A stretch of 64,000 nt of DNA from Fodinicurvata sp. EGI_FJ10296 (GTDB lineage Bacteria; Pseudomonadota; Alphaproteobacteria; DSM-16000; Inquilinaceae), in assembly GCF_040712075.1 (NCBI RefSeq), contig NZ_JBFCVL010000003.1, forward strand, positions 1 to 64,000. Direction: 5' to 3'. Positions 36,236 through 45,236 of this stretch are shown here, one piece after another (position 1 is the stretch's first letter; every line of letters starts with the position of its first letter). Below the pieces are notes generated by a model that did not search any database, was not told the DNA's origin, and worked only from the letters and a program-made list of their open reading frames with translations. The position numbers were made by a program, and so were the translations under genes.

Positions 36236-37810
36236 TCAGTTGTCTTGAATGCTCAAGGCCACAAAGCGGATTTCGCCGCCACGGTCAATGAGCAGCAGCA
36301 CCGACCGACGGCCGGCTTCGCGGGCTTCATCCACCATCGAGACGACATCCTCCGGCGTGGAAACTGATTCCTGACCGACCTCGAGGATGACTTCACCGGG
36401 CGTCAAACCTCGCTCGGCGGCCGCGCTGTCCGGATTGACGTCAGTAATGACGACGCCTTCGACATCCTCGGCCAGGTCGAATTGCTGGCGCAGATCCGAC
36501 GTGATGGCCGACAGTTCCAGGCCCAGCCCTTCGAGTTCCTGGCTGGTCGCGTCGGGCGCGCCGCGATCGGGTGCCGCGCCTTCCTCAAGCATGCCCATTT
36601 CTTCGGCACGCTCCAGTTCGCCGAGATCGACACGAACAGTCTGTTCATCGCCGCGCCGCAGGATGACGACCTCTACGTCGCTTCCAACGGGCGTTTCGGC
36701 TACGATTCGAGGCAAACTGCGCATCTCGTCGATCTGCTCGCCGTTGAATTCGAGCACGACGTCTCCGGCTTCGATGCCCGCTTGTGCGGCCGGCCCTTCG
36801 GGGGTAACCCCAGCCACCAGCGCACCGCGCGCCGTATCCATGCCGAGGCTTTCGGCAATCTCGTCAGTAACCTGCTGGATCCGAACGCCGAGCCAGCCGC
36901 GCCGTGTACGACCGAATTCAACGATCTGATCGATGACGCTGTCGGCAAGATTCGACGGAATTGCGAAACCGATACCGATCGACCCCCCTGATGGAGAGTA
37001 GATCGCAGTATTGATCCCAATCACTTCGCCATCGAGATTGAACATCGGGCCGCCGGAATTGCCGCGGTTGATCGATGCATCGGTCTGAAGAAAGTCATCA
37101 TAAGGTCCGGCAGCGATATCGCGCGAGCGGGCGGAAATGATGCCCGCCGTCACCGTGCCTCCCAAACCGAACGGGTTGCCGATGGCAACGACCCAGTCCC
37201 CGACGCGCATGGTGTCACTGTCGCCCAGCGACACCGACGGCAGCGACTGGAATTCGCCCTCGATCTGCAGGACAGCGATATCCGTACGCTCGTCGGTTCC
37301 CACCACCGTCGCGCTGTAGGAACTGTCGTCATGCAGGGTGACGTTTATTTCATCCGCACCGTCGATGACGTGATTGTTGGTGACGATGTATCCGTTCTCA
37401 CCGTCGATGATAAACCCCGACCCCAGCGACTGCGCACGGCGGGGCGGCCCCTGGCGCTGCTGGGGCATACCCGGCGATTGCTCGAAAAACTCGCGGAAGA
37501 ATTCCTCGAACGGCGAGCCTGGCGGAAACTGCGGCATCTCCGGACCCTGGAAACGCTCTTCCATGACCTGAGTCGTCGAGACGTTGACGACGGCGGGGCT
37601 CAGTTCCTCGGCAAGATCTGCAAAACTGCCGGGGCGCCCGTTGTCCGACCAGGCCGGGTTTGCCTGAAGGCTCAACGCGAGGGCGAGAAGTGCGGCGGTT
37701 GCCCATAATGCGGCCATCAAAATCGATGACCGGTCGTCCCCGGCACGGGCTGCGGCAATCCCGCGCTTTGCCCTATCCGGTCCACTGGGGCTGTTGCTGT
37801 TCGATTTCAT
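36236..37810 (-). CDS. Do-family (DegP/MucD) periplasmic serine protease
   Basis: A 524-residue HtrA-type protease/chaperone for misfolded envelope proteins. A hydrophobic signal or anchor is at residues 29-55; trypsin-like domain with His147 (NNHVIDG), Asp177 (RTDIAVLQ) and Ser252 (RGNSGGP); a Q-linker-like segment MPQQRQGPPRR before residue 128; two PDZ domains at about 325-415 and 445-520. Start at 37810 has GGAG upstream. It is downstream of DUF2065 and hflC/hflK, an arrangement common in alphaproteobacteria. Confidence 0.95.
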   Translation of the reverse strand: MKSNSNSPSGPDRAKRGIAAARAGDDRSSILMAALWATAALLALALSLQANPAWSDNGRPGSFADLAEELSPAVVNVSTTQVMEERFQGPEMPQFPPGSPFEEFFREFFEQSPGMPQQRQGPPRRAQSLGSGFIIDGENGYIVTNNHVIDGADEINVTLHDDSSYSATVVGTDERTDIAVLQIEGEFQSLPSVSLGDSDTMRVGDWVVAIGNPFGLGGTVTAGIISARSRDIAAGPYDDFLQTDASINRGNSGGPMFNLDGEVIGINTAIYSPSGGSIGIGFAIPSNLADSVIDQIVEFGRTRRGWLGVRIQQVTDEIAESLGMDTARGALVAGVTPEGPAAQAGIEAGDVVLEFNGEQIDEMRSLPRIVAETPVGSDVEVVILRRGDEQTVRVDLGELERAEEMGMLEEGAAPDRGAPDATSQELEGLGLELSAITSDLRQQFDLAEDVEGVVITDVNPDSAAAERGLTPGEVILEVGQESVSTPEDVVSMVDEAREAGRRSVLLLIDRGGEIRFVALSIQDN

Positions 37811-38134
37811 CTCTTGCGGACTCCATTCCCTATGACGTCTTTTGCACCGGCAGCCCACCGTCGGCATCACACCACCCGGGCCGACCCCGGGCCGACAGTG
37901 ATACGGCGTTCCGGTGCGCCTTATGGCCATCAACTGTCGACCATCCGCTGGCGCGGAATCAGTTTTCCGCCAGGCCTTGGCCGATCTCGCGCGTCGATCG
38001 TAGCGGACAAGATCGCATGACAACTGATCTCAACCCGAACCCATTTAACCATATTCCCAGCGATGACCATTGCGCCGCAGTTTGATCTAATTGTGGCGGC
38101 GGGGACCGAAGTCAGGCGTGGCGTCAAGTCGCGG

Positions 38135-38320
38135 TCACCCCCTGACCAACCATACCACCGCGAGACCGAACATCGCCGATATCAGGCCGGCCGCGCGCAG
38201 CGTCGACGCAGGCATTCCCAGTATGGAAACGATCATACGCTTCATTCCAACGGGAAACGCCGCATAGACCAACCCTTCGACCACGAAAATCAGACCGATT
38301 GCCGTCAACAAATCCGCCAC
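38135..38320 (-). CDS. DUF2065 (YjeT-like) small membrane protein
   Basis: A 61-residue protein with two membrane helices separated by GMKRMI, matching DUF2065, a family regularly placed beside hflKC. Function unknown. It begins 65 bases after a strong terminator that follows hflC, so it probably has its own promoter or depends on read-through; a good promoter was not seen. Confidence 0.88.
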   Translation of the reverse strand: MADLLTAIGLIFVVEGLVYAAFPVGMKRMIVSILGMPASTLRAAGLISAMFGLAVVWLVRG

Positions 38321-38382
38321 GGTATTCCCTGCTCTTCGCTAAGGCCGACGTTGACATCCGTCACAGATGCCGGAAAACGCCG

Positions 38383-38418
38383 GAAAGAAAAAGGGGTGCC
38401 TCGGCAGAGGCACCCCTT
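38383..38418 (-). terminator. intrinsic terminator downstream of hflC
   Basis: A perfect 12-bp stem AAGGGGTGCCTC (38391-38402) / GAGGCACCCCTT (38407-38418) with a 4-base loop, followed on the minus strand by TTTTTCTTTCC. Ends the hflK-hflC transcript. Confidence 0.92.
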
Positions 38419-38516
38419 AATCGACGAGACATTCGCCAAACGATCTTCCCACTGCCGCGATGACCCCGGCGACGGCGCATTTGCCCGGAGCGACAGCAAG
38501 ACAAATCGGCCCTGAC

Positions 38517-39578
38517 TCAGGGTCGCGCCGCCAGCGCGGCCTCGTCGGCTGAGTTCACGTCGCGATCGAATACAGAGGATTGCGCGTCAGCGTCCTCGTT
38601 TTCGGGTTCCTGCGTTTCCTCGGACTCGTCGGGAGCCGGCGGCTGGGTTTCGTCGCCATTGGCGCCGGAGCCCTCGATCGATTCCATGATCCGCGCCGGA
38701 AGCGGCGTGCCGCCTCCGTCAAGGTTCTGAAAGAAACGGAAGAAGTCGCCGTCCGGCGACAGGACGAGCGTCGTATCGTCGGTATTCAGCGATGTCCGGT
38801 AGGCTTCGAGCGTACGGTAGAAGCCAAAGAACGCTTCGTCCGCCGTATATGCTTCTGCCAGAATACGGATCGAGGCTTCATCGCCCTGTCCGCGCAGAAT
38901 CTGCGCTTCACGTTCCGCCTCTGCCAGAATGACGGTACGCTCACGCTCCGCCCGCGACCGGATCTGCTGGGCCTGCTCTTCACCCTGGGCGCGGAATTCG
39001 GCAGCTTCCCGCTCACGCTCCGATCTCATCCGATCGAAAACCGACTGCTCGGTATCTTCCGGCAGATCCGCCCGGCCGATGCGGACATCGACGACTTCCA
39101 TGCCGAAATTTGCGGCCTGCGTGTCCACTTGCTGTCGGATTTCCTGCATGATGCCGGCGCGCTCATTCGACAGGATCTCCAACTGGGTCGCGTTGCCGAG
39201 GACTCGACGCAATGCGGCATTGGTCGTCCGCGTCAGCCGTTCGCGGCCGACAGTCTCGGTTCTGACGGTCTGGTAAAACAGCAGCGGGTCGGTGATTCGG
39301 AAGCGAATGAAGGTATCGACATCGAGCCGGCGCTGGTCCGAAAGGATAACCTGTTCAGCGGGCGGATCGAGCGCCAGGACCCGCTTCTCCATGAACGATA
39401 CGGTCTGCACGAACGGAATCTTCAGTTTGAGGCCCGGATCGCTATAGACCTGCCGTGGCTCACCGAACTGCAGCACAAGCGCCTGTTCGCCTTCACGCAC
39501 GATGAACAGGCTGTTGGCGGCGATGAAGGCGATGACCGCGAGCAGGCCCGCGAAGATGATGAGCTTCTTGTTCTGCAT
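38517..39578 (-). CDS. HflC, SPFH-domain modulator of FtsH
   Basis: A 353-residue inner-membrane protein: signal anchor at residues 4-25 (KLIIFAGLLAVIAFIA), then an SPFH/band-7 domain with FGEPRQVYSDPGLKLKIPF. With HflK it forms a periplasmic cage around FtsH. The C-terminal 60 residues are Glu/Asp/Pro-rich and exceed the usual length of about 290-300 residues. Start overlaps the hflK stop by one base (TGATG). Confidence 0.96.
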   Translation of the reverse strand: MQNKKLIIFAGLLAVIAFIAANSLFIVREGEQALVLQFGEPRQVYSDPGLKLKIPFVQTVSFMEKRVLALDPPAEQVILSDQRRLDVDTFIRFRITDPLLFYQTVRTETVGRERLTRTTNAALRRVLGNATQLEILSNERAGIMQEIRQQVDTQAANFGMEVVDVRIGRADLPEDTEQSVFDRMRSEREREAAEFRAQGEEQAQQIRSRAERERTVILAEAEREAQILRGQGDEASIRILAEAYTADEAFFGFYRTLEAYRTSLNTDDTTLVLSPDGDFFRFFQNLDGGGTPLPARIMESIEGSGANGDETQPPAPDESEETQEPENEDADAQSSVFDRDVNSADEAALAARP

Positions 39579-40729
39579 CAGTTCTGCCCTCCCGTCCGCG
39601 GCCGCAGCTGGTCGAGCGGAAGATAAGGCACGACCCCCTGGCCTGCCGCACCATTGGCGCCGCTGTTCTGGTCGATAATGACCTTGCGGGTGCCGGTCAT
39701 GACTTCTTCCATGGTCTCGAGATAGAAGCGCTGTGCCGTCACCGTCGGCGCGACGTTATAGGCGTCGAGGACGTCGGTGAAGCGGGACGCATCACCCTGG
39801 GCGCTGTTGACCACCTGCTCGCGATAGGCGGAAGCCTCCTGGATGACCTGCTCGGCCTGCCCGCGCGCCCTTGGAATGATGTCGTTCCGATAGGCCTCGG
39901 CCTCGTTGCGGAGCCGCTGCTGATCCTGACGCGCACGAAGCACGTCGTTAAACGCATCGATGACTTCCTGGGGCGGATCGACCTTCTGAAGCTGGACTTC
40001 GGTGATCTCGATGCCGGCGCCGTAGCTGTCCAGAATATCCTGAACCAGACCACGGGTCATGGTTTCCACCTGCGACCGCGCCTCGTTGAGCGCGGGCTGA
40101 ATATCGGTCTGGCCAATGACTTCACGCATCGCCGATTCCGCCGCCCGCTTCACGGTCGTTTCCGATTCGCGGATGTTGAAAAGATAATCGCGGGCGTTGG
40201 CGATTCGCCACAACACAGTGAAATTGATGTCGATGATGTTCTCATCGCCCGTCAGCATCAGGGATTCTTCGCGAATCTCGCGAATCTGTCCCTCGTTGAC
40301 GCCGACATACCCGATATCGATGCGTTGGACGCGGGTAACTTCCGGCGTCTGAACGGCTTCGATCGGATATGGCAAATGATAGTGGAGCCCCGATCCTTCC
40401 GAGCGCACATACTCACCGAACCGGGTGACAACCCCTTCCTCCGACGGCTCAACCCGGTAAAAACCGGTAAGGAGCCATGCGGCGATCGCGATCAGTATGC
40501 CGATGCCGATGACGCGCCCCCCACCGAAGCCACCCGGAAGCATGGTCTTCATGCGATCCTGACCCCGGCGGAGCATATCTTCGAAATCCGGGGGCGTCGG
40601 CCCTTGACCTCCGCCCCCTCCGCCACTATTGCCGCGCTGACCCCACGGGCTCTGACCGCCGCCGCCGCCACCGCCGGTGCCACGACCGCCGCCCCAAGGA
40701 CCGCCGCCGGACTGATTGTTCCAAGGCAT
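39578..40729 (-). CDS. HflK, SPFH-domain modulator of FtsH
   Basis: A 383-residue partner of HflC. The first 45 residues are a Gly/Gln/Pro-rich cytoplasmic tail with runs of Gly, the membrane segment is at about residues 72-90 (VIGIGILIAIAAWLLTG), and the SPFH domain follows with RVEPSEEGVVTRFG. The operon order hflK-hflC and the one-base overlap support co-translation. Confidence 0.96.
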   Translation of the reverse strand: MPWNNQSGGGPWGGGRGTGGGGGGGQSPWGQRGNSGGGGGGQGPTPPDFEDMLRRGQDRMKTMLPGGFGGGRVIGIGILIAIAAWLLTGFYRVEPSEEGVVTRFGEYVRSEGSGLHYHLPYPIEAVQTPEVTRVQRIDIGYVGVNEGQIREIREESLMLTGDENIIDINFTVLWRIANARDYLFNIRESETTVKRAAESAMREVIGQTDIQPALNEARSQVETMTRGLVQDILDSYGAGIEITEVQLQKVDPPQEVIDAFNDVLRARQDQQRLRNEAEAYRNDIIPRARGQAEQVIQEASAYREQVVNSAQGDASRFTDVLDAYNVAPTVTAQRFYLETMEEVMTGTRKVIIDQNSGANGAAGQGVVPYLPLDQLRPRTGGQN

Positions 40730-41414
40730 GCGCCTGTTCCCTCTGCTCGCCCAATTCAGGACCGATTTCCGGTTCCTTTTAGGGGTTTAATCGCCCCCCA
40801 CGCAAGGTCGATCGACTTGAACGACCCACTCCCGCGTCAATAGGGCCGGTCGGCATCCCGACAGACCGCACACTATTGCGGCCACGAAGGGGCACGGTTA
40901 AGGCACATTCGTCTCGCCGCCAATTGCCGCACGGTCGAATGCGGTCGCGGATCGCCGCGAACCGGCCCATGCGAAACCCTGCGAAACCAATGACACCGTC
41001 ACCGGATGTCACCCCCGATAATCGCAAAGTGACCGCTTCGATGCCCCAATCAAGTCGAATTCGCAGCCGACTATTCATATGGGATCGATGACTCCGCATG
41101 GAGTACCGATTCGGTCGGCGTTGACCGACCGTATGAAACGGGTCCGGCCATCGAGGTACAGGGTGCACCTTGCCCGACGCACCACGGCCGGCCGCATTGG
41201 TCGATCTTCTCGTCAGCCGTCCCGCAGTGTAGTTTTTGCCGATATGGTGTTCATGAACCTTGTACGCACTCCCCGCCTTCACGACAGCCAAAGGGATTTT
41301 GCCTCCGGTACTGGAAGCGAGACCGGTGACTTGCGATTCGCTCGGTGCCGGGCGGCTATCGCGCCGCTGTTGCGGAACCGGTCGCGGCAGAACCAGATTG
41401 ACCCTCGGAGCATC
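40730..41414. other. 685-bp region without a convincing gene
   Basis: Between the divergent hflK and exported-protein genes. Reading frames on both strands are Arg/Pro-rich and look like by-products of high GC; none has family features. It should contain both promoters. No hairpin or repeat stood out. Confidence 0.5.
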
Positions 41415-41783
41415 ATGAGGATGAGTTCATTCTCCGACACACCGTTCCAGCGTGCGTCCGCCCGATCGATGGCCTGGGTGCCGGCGCTGGCCGTGTTGCT
41501 GTTCCCGCAACCAGGCGCCGCGGACACTCTCGGCTTTCAGCTGCAGAACAACGCCGGCGAGGCGATCGTCACTGTTCACGTTTCGCCGGACTGGAAACGG
41601 GATTGGGGTGTCGATCACCTCGACGACGGGCCGATCGATCCTGGCGGCAGCCGCTTCATTGCCGTCGTTCAGGAAGATCGATATTGCTACTTCGATGTGA
41701 TGGTGCGGACCGAATCCAGCGCAACCCACACCTACTGGTTCATCAATGCCTGCGAGCACCAGACGGTGACCCACACCGATTGA
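41415..41783 (+). CDS. small exported protein, unknown function
   Basis: 122 residues with a signal peptide ending near GAADT (residue 36). The mature part of about 85 residues contains two Cys (DRYCYF and INACEH) and a likely beta-rich fold; it resembles proteins that present a thin-walled beta sandwich, but I do not recognise the family. Start ATG 41415 has GGAG at 7 bases. Convergent with folA. Confidence 0.65.
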   Translation: MRMSSFSDTPFQRASARSMAWVPALAVLLFPQPGAADTLGFQLQNNAGEAIVTVHVSPDWKRDWGVDHLDDGPIDPGGSRFIAVVQEDRYCYFDVMVRTESSATHTYWFINACEHQTVTHTD

Positions 41784-41841
41784 GGCGCAACCGTCGCCGC
41801 CCAGGAAATCAAACGCTCTCACCAAATCACCTGGCCAGCAA

Positions 41842-42459
41842 TCAATCGTCGCGATCGAATACGCGGAAACGATAGGCGAAGCTGTCAGCCGGATCGGGAT
41901 CGGGCGAAAGCGACCACGATTCCCGCCATCCCGGCCCCCGCCCCGCATGGTCAGCGCCCGCGAAATAAGTGTCCCCCGCTGGCTCCGCATCGACGTCGGT
42001 CAGATACAACCGGTGAGCCTCGGCCATCAGCCGGTCAAAAAGTCCGGCGCCGCCGATCACCATGATCTCACGCCGATCGGGTCGGAGGTAGTGGCGGGCC
42101 CGTTCGATCGCCTCCTCCGGACTGGCTGCGAATTCGAGGTTTCCAGCAGCACCGACGCCTTCCCCAACTGAACTCAGAGTGCTGGACACGACGATATTGG
42201 GACGGCGAGGCAAGGGTCGCCCGATGCTTTCGAACGTCCGGCGCCCCATGATGACCGGCTTGCCCAATGTCATCGCCTTGAAGAAGCGGAAGTCGCCAGG
42301 CAGGTGCCAGGGCAACGCGTTGTCGCAGCCGATCACGCCGTTGCGCGCCACGGCAACGATGAAGGCGATGATTGCCGGGACATCAGGATGGGCCGCTTCC
42401 GCCGGAGGAGGAGCCGGATCGGCCGGTTTGTCGGAGTTTTCCGATTTTTCGGAAGCCAT
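41842..42459 (-). CDS. dihydrofolate reductase
   Basis: A 205-residue enzyme reducing dihydrofolate with NADPH, regenerating cofactor for ThyA encoded upstream. Conserved blocks: VAVARNGVIGCDNALPWHLPGD (residues 35-56; catalytic Asp in the LPGD), MGRRTFESIGRPLP, and GGAGLFDRLM near 137. The first 30 residues are Pro/Ala/Glu-rich and are absent in typical 160-170-residue enzymes; the true start may be further in. 47 bases after thyA, one operon. Confidence 0.95.
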   Translation of the reverse strand: MASEKSENSDKPADPAPPPAEAAHPDVPAIIAFIVAVARNGVIGCDNALPWHLPGDFRFFKAMTLGKPVIMGRRTFESIGRPLPRRPNIVVSSTLSSVGEGVGAAGNLEFAASPEEAIERARHYLRPDRREIMVIGGAGLFDRLMAEAHRLYLTDVDAEPAGDTYFAGADHAGRGPGWRESWSLSPDPDPADSFAYRFRVFDRDD

Positions 42460-42506
42460 CGTTATCTCCCGCCGCGGTCATTTGACAACGCCCGCGTTAG
42501 CCTGCC

Positions 42507-43301
42507 CTAAACCGCTATGTCGGCGTGGATTGCCGGATGCGGATCATAGCCGTCGATAACGATATCGTCATAGCGAAAATCGAACAGGTCGGACCGCTCG
42601 GGCGACAGCGCCAGCGTGGGCAAGGCCCGCGGCTCGCGCTGCAGCTGGAGTCGCGCCTGATCGAGGTGGTTGGCATACAGATGCGCGTCGCCCAGCGTGT
42701 GGACGAAATCACCCGCGCGCAGACCGGTGACATGCGCCACCATATGAGTCAGCAACGCGTATGAGGCGATATTGAAGGGTACGCCCAGAAAGACGTCGGC
42801 ACTGCGCTGATAGAGCTGGCACGACAATCGGCCGCCGGCGACATGAAACTGAAACAGGCAATGGCACGGCGGCAGGGCCATCGCGTCGACATCCGCCGGA
42901 TTCCATGCCGTGACGACGTGCCGGCGAGAGTATGGATTGCTGCGGATGGACTCGATGACATCGCCAATCTGATCGATCGTACGGCCGTCCGGCGCCCTCC
43001 AGGATCGCCACTGCGCGCCGTAGACGGGGCCCAGGTCGCCCTGCTCGTCGGCCCATTCGTTCCAGATGCGCACGCCGTTGTCGTTCAGATAGCCGATATT
43101 GGTGCTTCCCTGAAGGAACCACAGCAGTTCATGGATGACGGATTTCAGGTGGATCTTCTTGGTCGTAACGACCGGGAATCCCTTTTCGAGGTCGAAGCGC
43201 ATCTGATAGCCGAACACACCGACGGTGCCGGTGCCCGTTCGGTCGGGGCGTCGGTCACCGTGCTCGAGAACATGCCTGAGCAGATCCAGATAAGCCTTCA
43301 C
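42507..43301 (-). CDS. thymidylate synthase ThyA
   Basis: A 264-residue enzyme making dTMP from dUMP with methylene-tetrahydrofolate. Signature: [11 protein letters not shown] with the catalytic Cys near residue 146, [10 protein letters not shown] before it, and [20 protein letters not shown]. First gene of thyA-folA. Standard length, no oddities. Confidence 0.98.
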   Translation of the reverse strand: MKAYLDLLRHVLEHGDRRPDRTGTGTVGVFGYQMRFDLEKGFPVVTTKKIHLKSVIHELLWFLQGSTNIGYLNDNGVRIWNEWADEQGDLGPVYGAQWRSWRAPDGRTIDQIGDVIESIRSNPYSRRHVVTAWNPADVDAMALPPCHCLFQFHVAGGRLSCQLYQRSADVFLGVPFNIASYALLTHMVAHVTGLRAGDFVHTLGDAHLYANHLDQARLQLQREPRALPTLALSPERSDLFDFRYDDIVIDGYDPHPAIHADIAV

Positions 43302-43433
43302 AGATGAATAACCCCGGCAAGTGCCCCGGATTGCACAACGCGTCCTGACCGCCCGCCACGTGCGCGGCCGCTGTCAGGGCATGGTCGTACCGCGTTCGCA
43401 CCCCATAGGGCAAGATTTCCTGCATGGCGCCTA

Positions 43434-43463
43434 TTGCGGACCGCCCCCCGGAACGACTATATA
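43434..43463 (+). promoter_or_regulatory. candidate ssrA promoter
   Basis: TTGCGG (43434-43439) and TATATA (43458-43463) with an 18-base spacer directly upstream of the tmRNA; start near 43470. A good fit for a strong stable-RNA promoter. Confidence 0.6.
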
Positions 43464-43469
43464 ACATCT

Positions 43470-43778
43470 GTGTCCGGTCGCACCGGACTATGGCGATAAA
43501 CGCTGTATGGAATAAGCCCTGCGGACCCGGGGGCAGTACCCGGCGCCTCCACCAACCTTCATGGGGGCGAACCAGGATCGACGCGGGTGGTAAAGATGCA
43601 GTTTTCGCCCGGCATGGCACCACCGTTATCGGGCTTTTCAAGCAGTTGCGAATGACAACACTGCTGAAGGTTATGCTGTCGCTGCGTAACGCAGTTCCGG
43701 CTAACCACCTCTAATTCCTGACGTCCTTCAAGCGGCAGGTGGGGTCCGGGGCACCTAGCAACAGAACGCCCCACTTTA
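43470..43778 (+). ncRNA. permuted two-piece tmRNA (alphaproteobacterial type)
   Basis: The acceptor piece comes first and ends CGCCTCCACCA at 43544-43554, containing the T-arm-like CCGGGGGCAGTACCCGG. After a short linker the coding piece begins GGGGGCGAACCAGG at 43563, and its GGGGGCG pairs with CGCCUCC of the acceptor. The tag frame is 43648-43689. The 3' part has the pseudoknot-like GTGGGG (43739-43744)/CCCCAC (43769-43774). The gene order acceptor-then-coding is the circular permutation found in alphaproteobacteria. A hairpin TCCGGT/ACCGGA (43473-43487) is at the 5' end of the precursor. Ends are approximate. Confidence 0.95.
43648..43689 (+). other. tmRNA proteolysis-tag reading frame
   Basis: Encodes ANDNTAEGYAVAA followed by TAA. 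The ending AVAA is a ClpXP degron and AND(N) at the start is the SspB-binding part; both fit alphaproteobacterial tags. Confidence 0.95.
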
Positions 43779-43962
43779 TTCCTGGTCGCGGTCTAATCCA
43801 TCGTTTCGGTTACGCCCGTATACGCCGCACGCCTATGTGCAGGCGGTTAGGTGCGCGTTGCGGGAGGTGCCCGATGCCCTGAATTGGTCCCTGCGAAGAA
43901 ACCCGTCGAAATCCCCTTTCCGGCTCTTCCCATGGCTGGAATCCGGCGCTAGTGTTGCGGCC

Positions 43963-44655
43963 ATGGCAGACGAAGAAATCAGATACGATCGAATGGTGGA
44001 AACCGCGCTTCGCGGCGTGGTGCGGGATGCGCTCAATCAGGCTGCGGCCGAAGGGCTGCCCGGCGACCATCATTTCTATATCACCTTCAAGACCGGGCAT
44101 CCCGGCGTTCGAATTCCCGGATACCTGAGGGCGCAGTATGCCGATGAGATGACCATTGTCCTGCAGTATCAATATCTGCAGCTCGAAGTCGATGACGTCG
44201 GCTTCTCGGTATCGCTCAGCTTCAGCAACAAGCACGAACGGCTGCGAATTCCCTTCGCTGCCGTGACGACCTTCGCCGATCCGTCGGTGAACTTCGCGCT
44301 CCAGTTCCAGGCGCTGTCGGACGAGGATATGGAAACCGGCATCGACGGTGGGGACGAAGCTGGCCAGACCGAAAGCGGGACGGCAGAGGGCAGCACCGTG
44401 ACCCCGATCGCCGGCCCCGCTAGCGACACCGCGGGTGATCGCTCCGGCGTATCCGGGCGCCGGAAGAAGTCCGAAAAAGCCAAACCAGGACCCACGCCCC
44501 CGGACAGTGACGAAGCGGACGCCGTTGACGCTCCGGACGAAAAGACTTCGTCCGACGCGAAAGGCAGTAGCGACGCGGGCGGCTCCGGCCCTGACGACAG
44601 CACGGACCCGGATGAGAGCAAGGTCGTCACCCTCGACAAATTCCGCAAGAAATAG
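43963..44655 (+). CDS. SspB-alpha, ClpXP adaptor for tmRNA-tagged proteins
   Basis: 230 residues. The N-terminal 130 residues match the SspB fold (MVETALRGVVRDALNQAA, HHFYITFKTGHPGVRIP, IPFAAVTTFADPSVNFALQF). The tail of about 90 residues is Asp/Ser/Pro/Lys-rich and ends VVTLDKFRKK, the short ClpX-binding peptide typical of SspB tails. It tethers SsrA-tagged substrates to ClpXP. Located 185 bases after ssrA, which encodes the tag it binds. Start chosen at MADEEIRYD. Confidence 0.95.
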   Translation: MADEEIRYDRMVETALRGVVRDALNQAAAEGLPGDHHFYITFKTGHPGVRIPGYLRAQYADEMTIVLQYQYLQLEVDDVGFSVSLSFSNKHERLRIPFAAVTTFADPSVNFALQFQALSDEDMETGIDGGDEAGQTESGTAEGSTVTPIAGPASDTAGDRSGVSGRRKKSEKAKPGPTPPDSDEADAVDAPDEKTSSDAKGSSDAGGSGPDDSTDPDESKVVTLDKFRKK

Positions 44656-44676
44656 GTGCCGCTTTGCAGGCCCGGA

Positions 44677-45180
44677 TCACGGCTGGGGGTGTTTCAGCGC
44701 CTCCATCCCGCCGATGATCCACCCGATCTCGCCGTCGTCGCCAAATAGCGGACAGTCGACGCTCTCAAACGAAATGAGACCAACCCGGCCAGCGATCTCG
44801 GTCGTGCCCTCGCAAACCCACGGTGTCCTGTCCTGAGCGACGTTCTCCAGATGCTGAGCAAACGCTGCGCGACTCGACGGGTCCGCGGTCGAGAAATATT
44901 CACCCCTGCTGTTGCGGCCGACAATACGGATCACCTCCTGACCCGATAATCGGTACTGAAACCGGCCGGGTTCCAGGCGCCGTACAAGAAACAGGCTCGC
45001 CGCGTTGGCGGCGTGATCGAGGATGTCGAATTGCGACCGATGCGGCGGAGCGCCGTTGCTCTGCCACCACGTCAGCAGGGATTGTGTCCGGAATCCACGC
45101 AATGGCCGGTCAAAATCCGTCAATCGGGCCCGTATACCGCGGAAATTCGTAAAATCATTGATTCGTTCGAGTTCACTCAC
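44677..45180 (-). CDS. PAS domain-containing protein (PAS_5 type)
   Basis: A 167-residue single-domain protein of the DUF1491/PAS_5-like group common in alphaproteobacteria: LLTWWQSNGAPPHRSQFD near residue 36, then FQYRLSGQEVIRIVGRNSRG and later IIGGMEALKHPQ. No output domain. Role unknown, perhaps small-molecule or redox sensing. Confidence 0.8.
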   Translation of the reverse strand: MSELERINDFTNFRGIRARLTDFDRPLRGFRTQSLLTWWQSNGAPPHRSQFDILDHAANAASLFLVRRLEPGRFQYRLSGQEVIRIVGRNSRGEYFSTADPSSRAAFAQHLENVAQDRTPWVCEGTTEIAGRVGLISFESVDCPLFGDDGEIGWIIGGMEALKHPQP

Positions 45181-45236
45181 GAGCGCGCCAAAAGTTTCTG
45201 TTCTAAAATGCCGTCAACAGACAGCCGGGCAACACG

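Noticed and set aside
40779-41291. 170-codon minus-strand frame upstream of hflK
   Set aside because: Arg/Pro-rich with no family features; looks like non-coding high-GC sequence.
41842-42459. Pro/Ala-rich N-terminus of DHFR as a fused domain
   Set aside because: It is about 30 residues of low complexity, more likely an extended or misplaced start than a domain.
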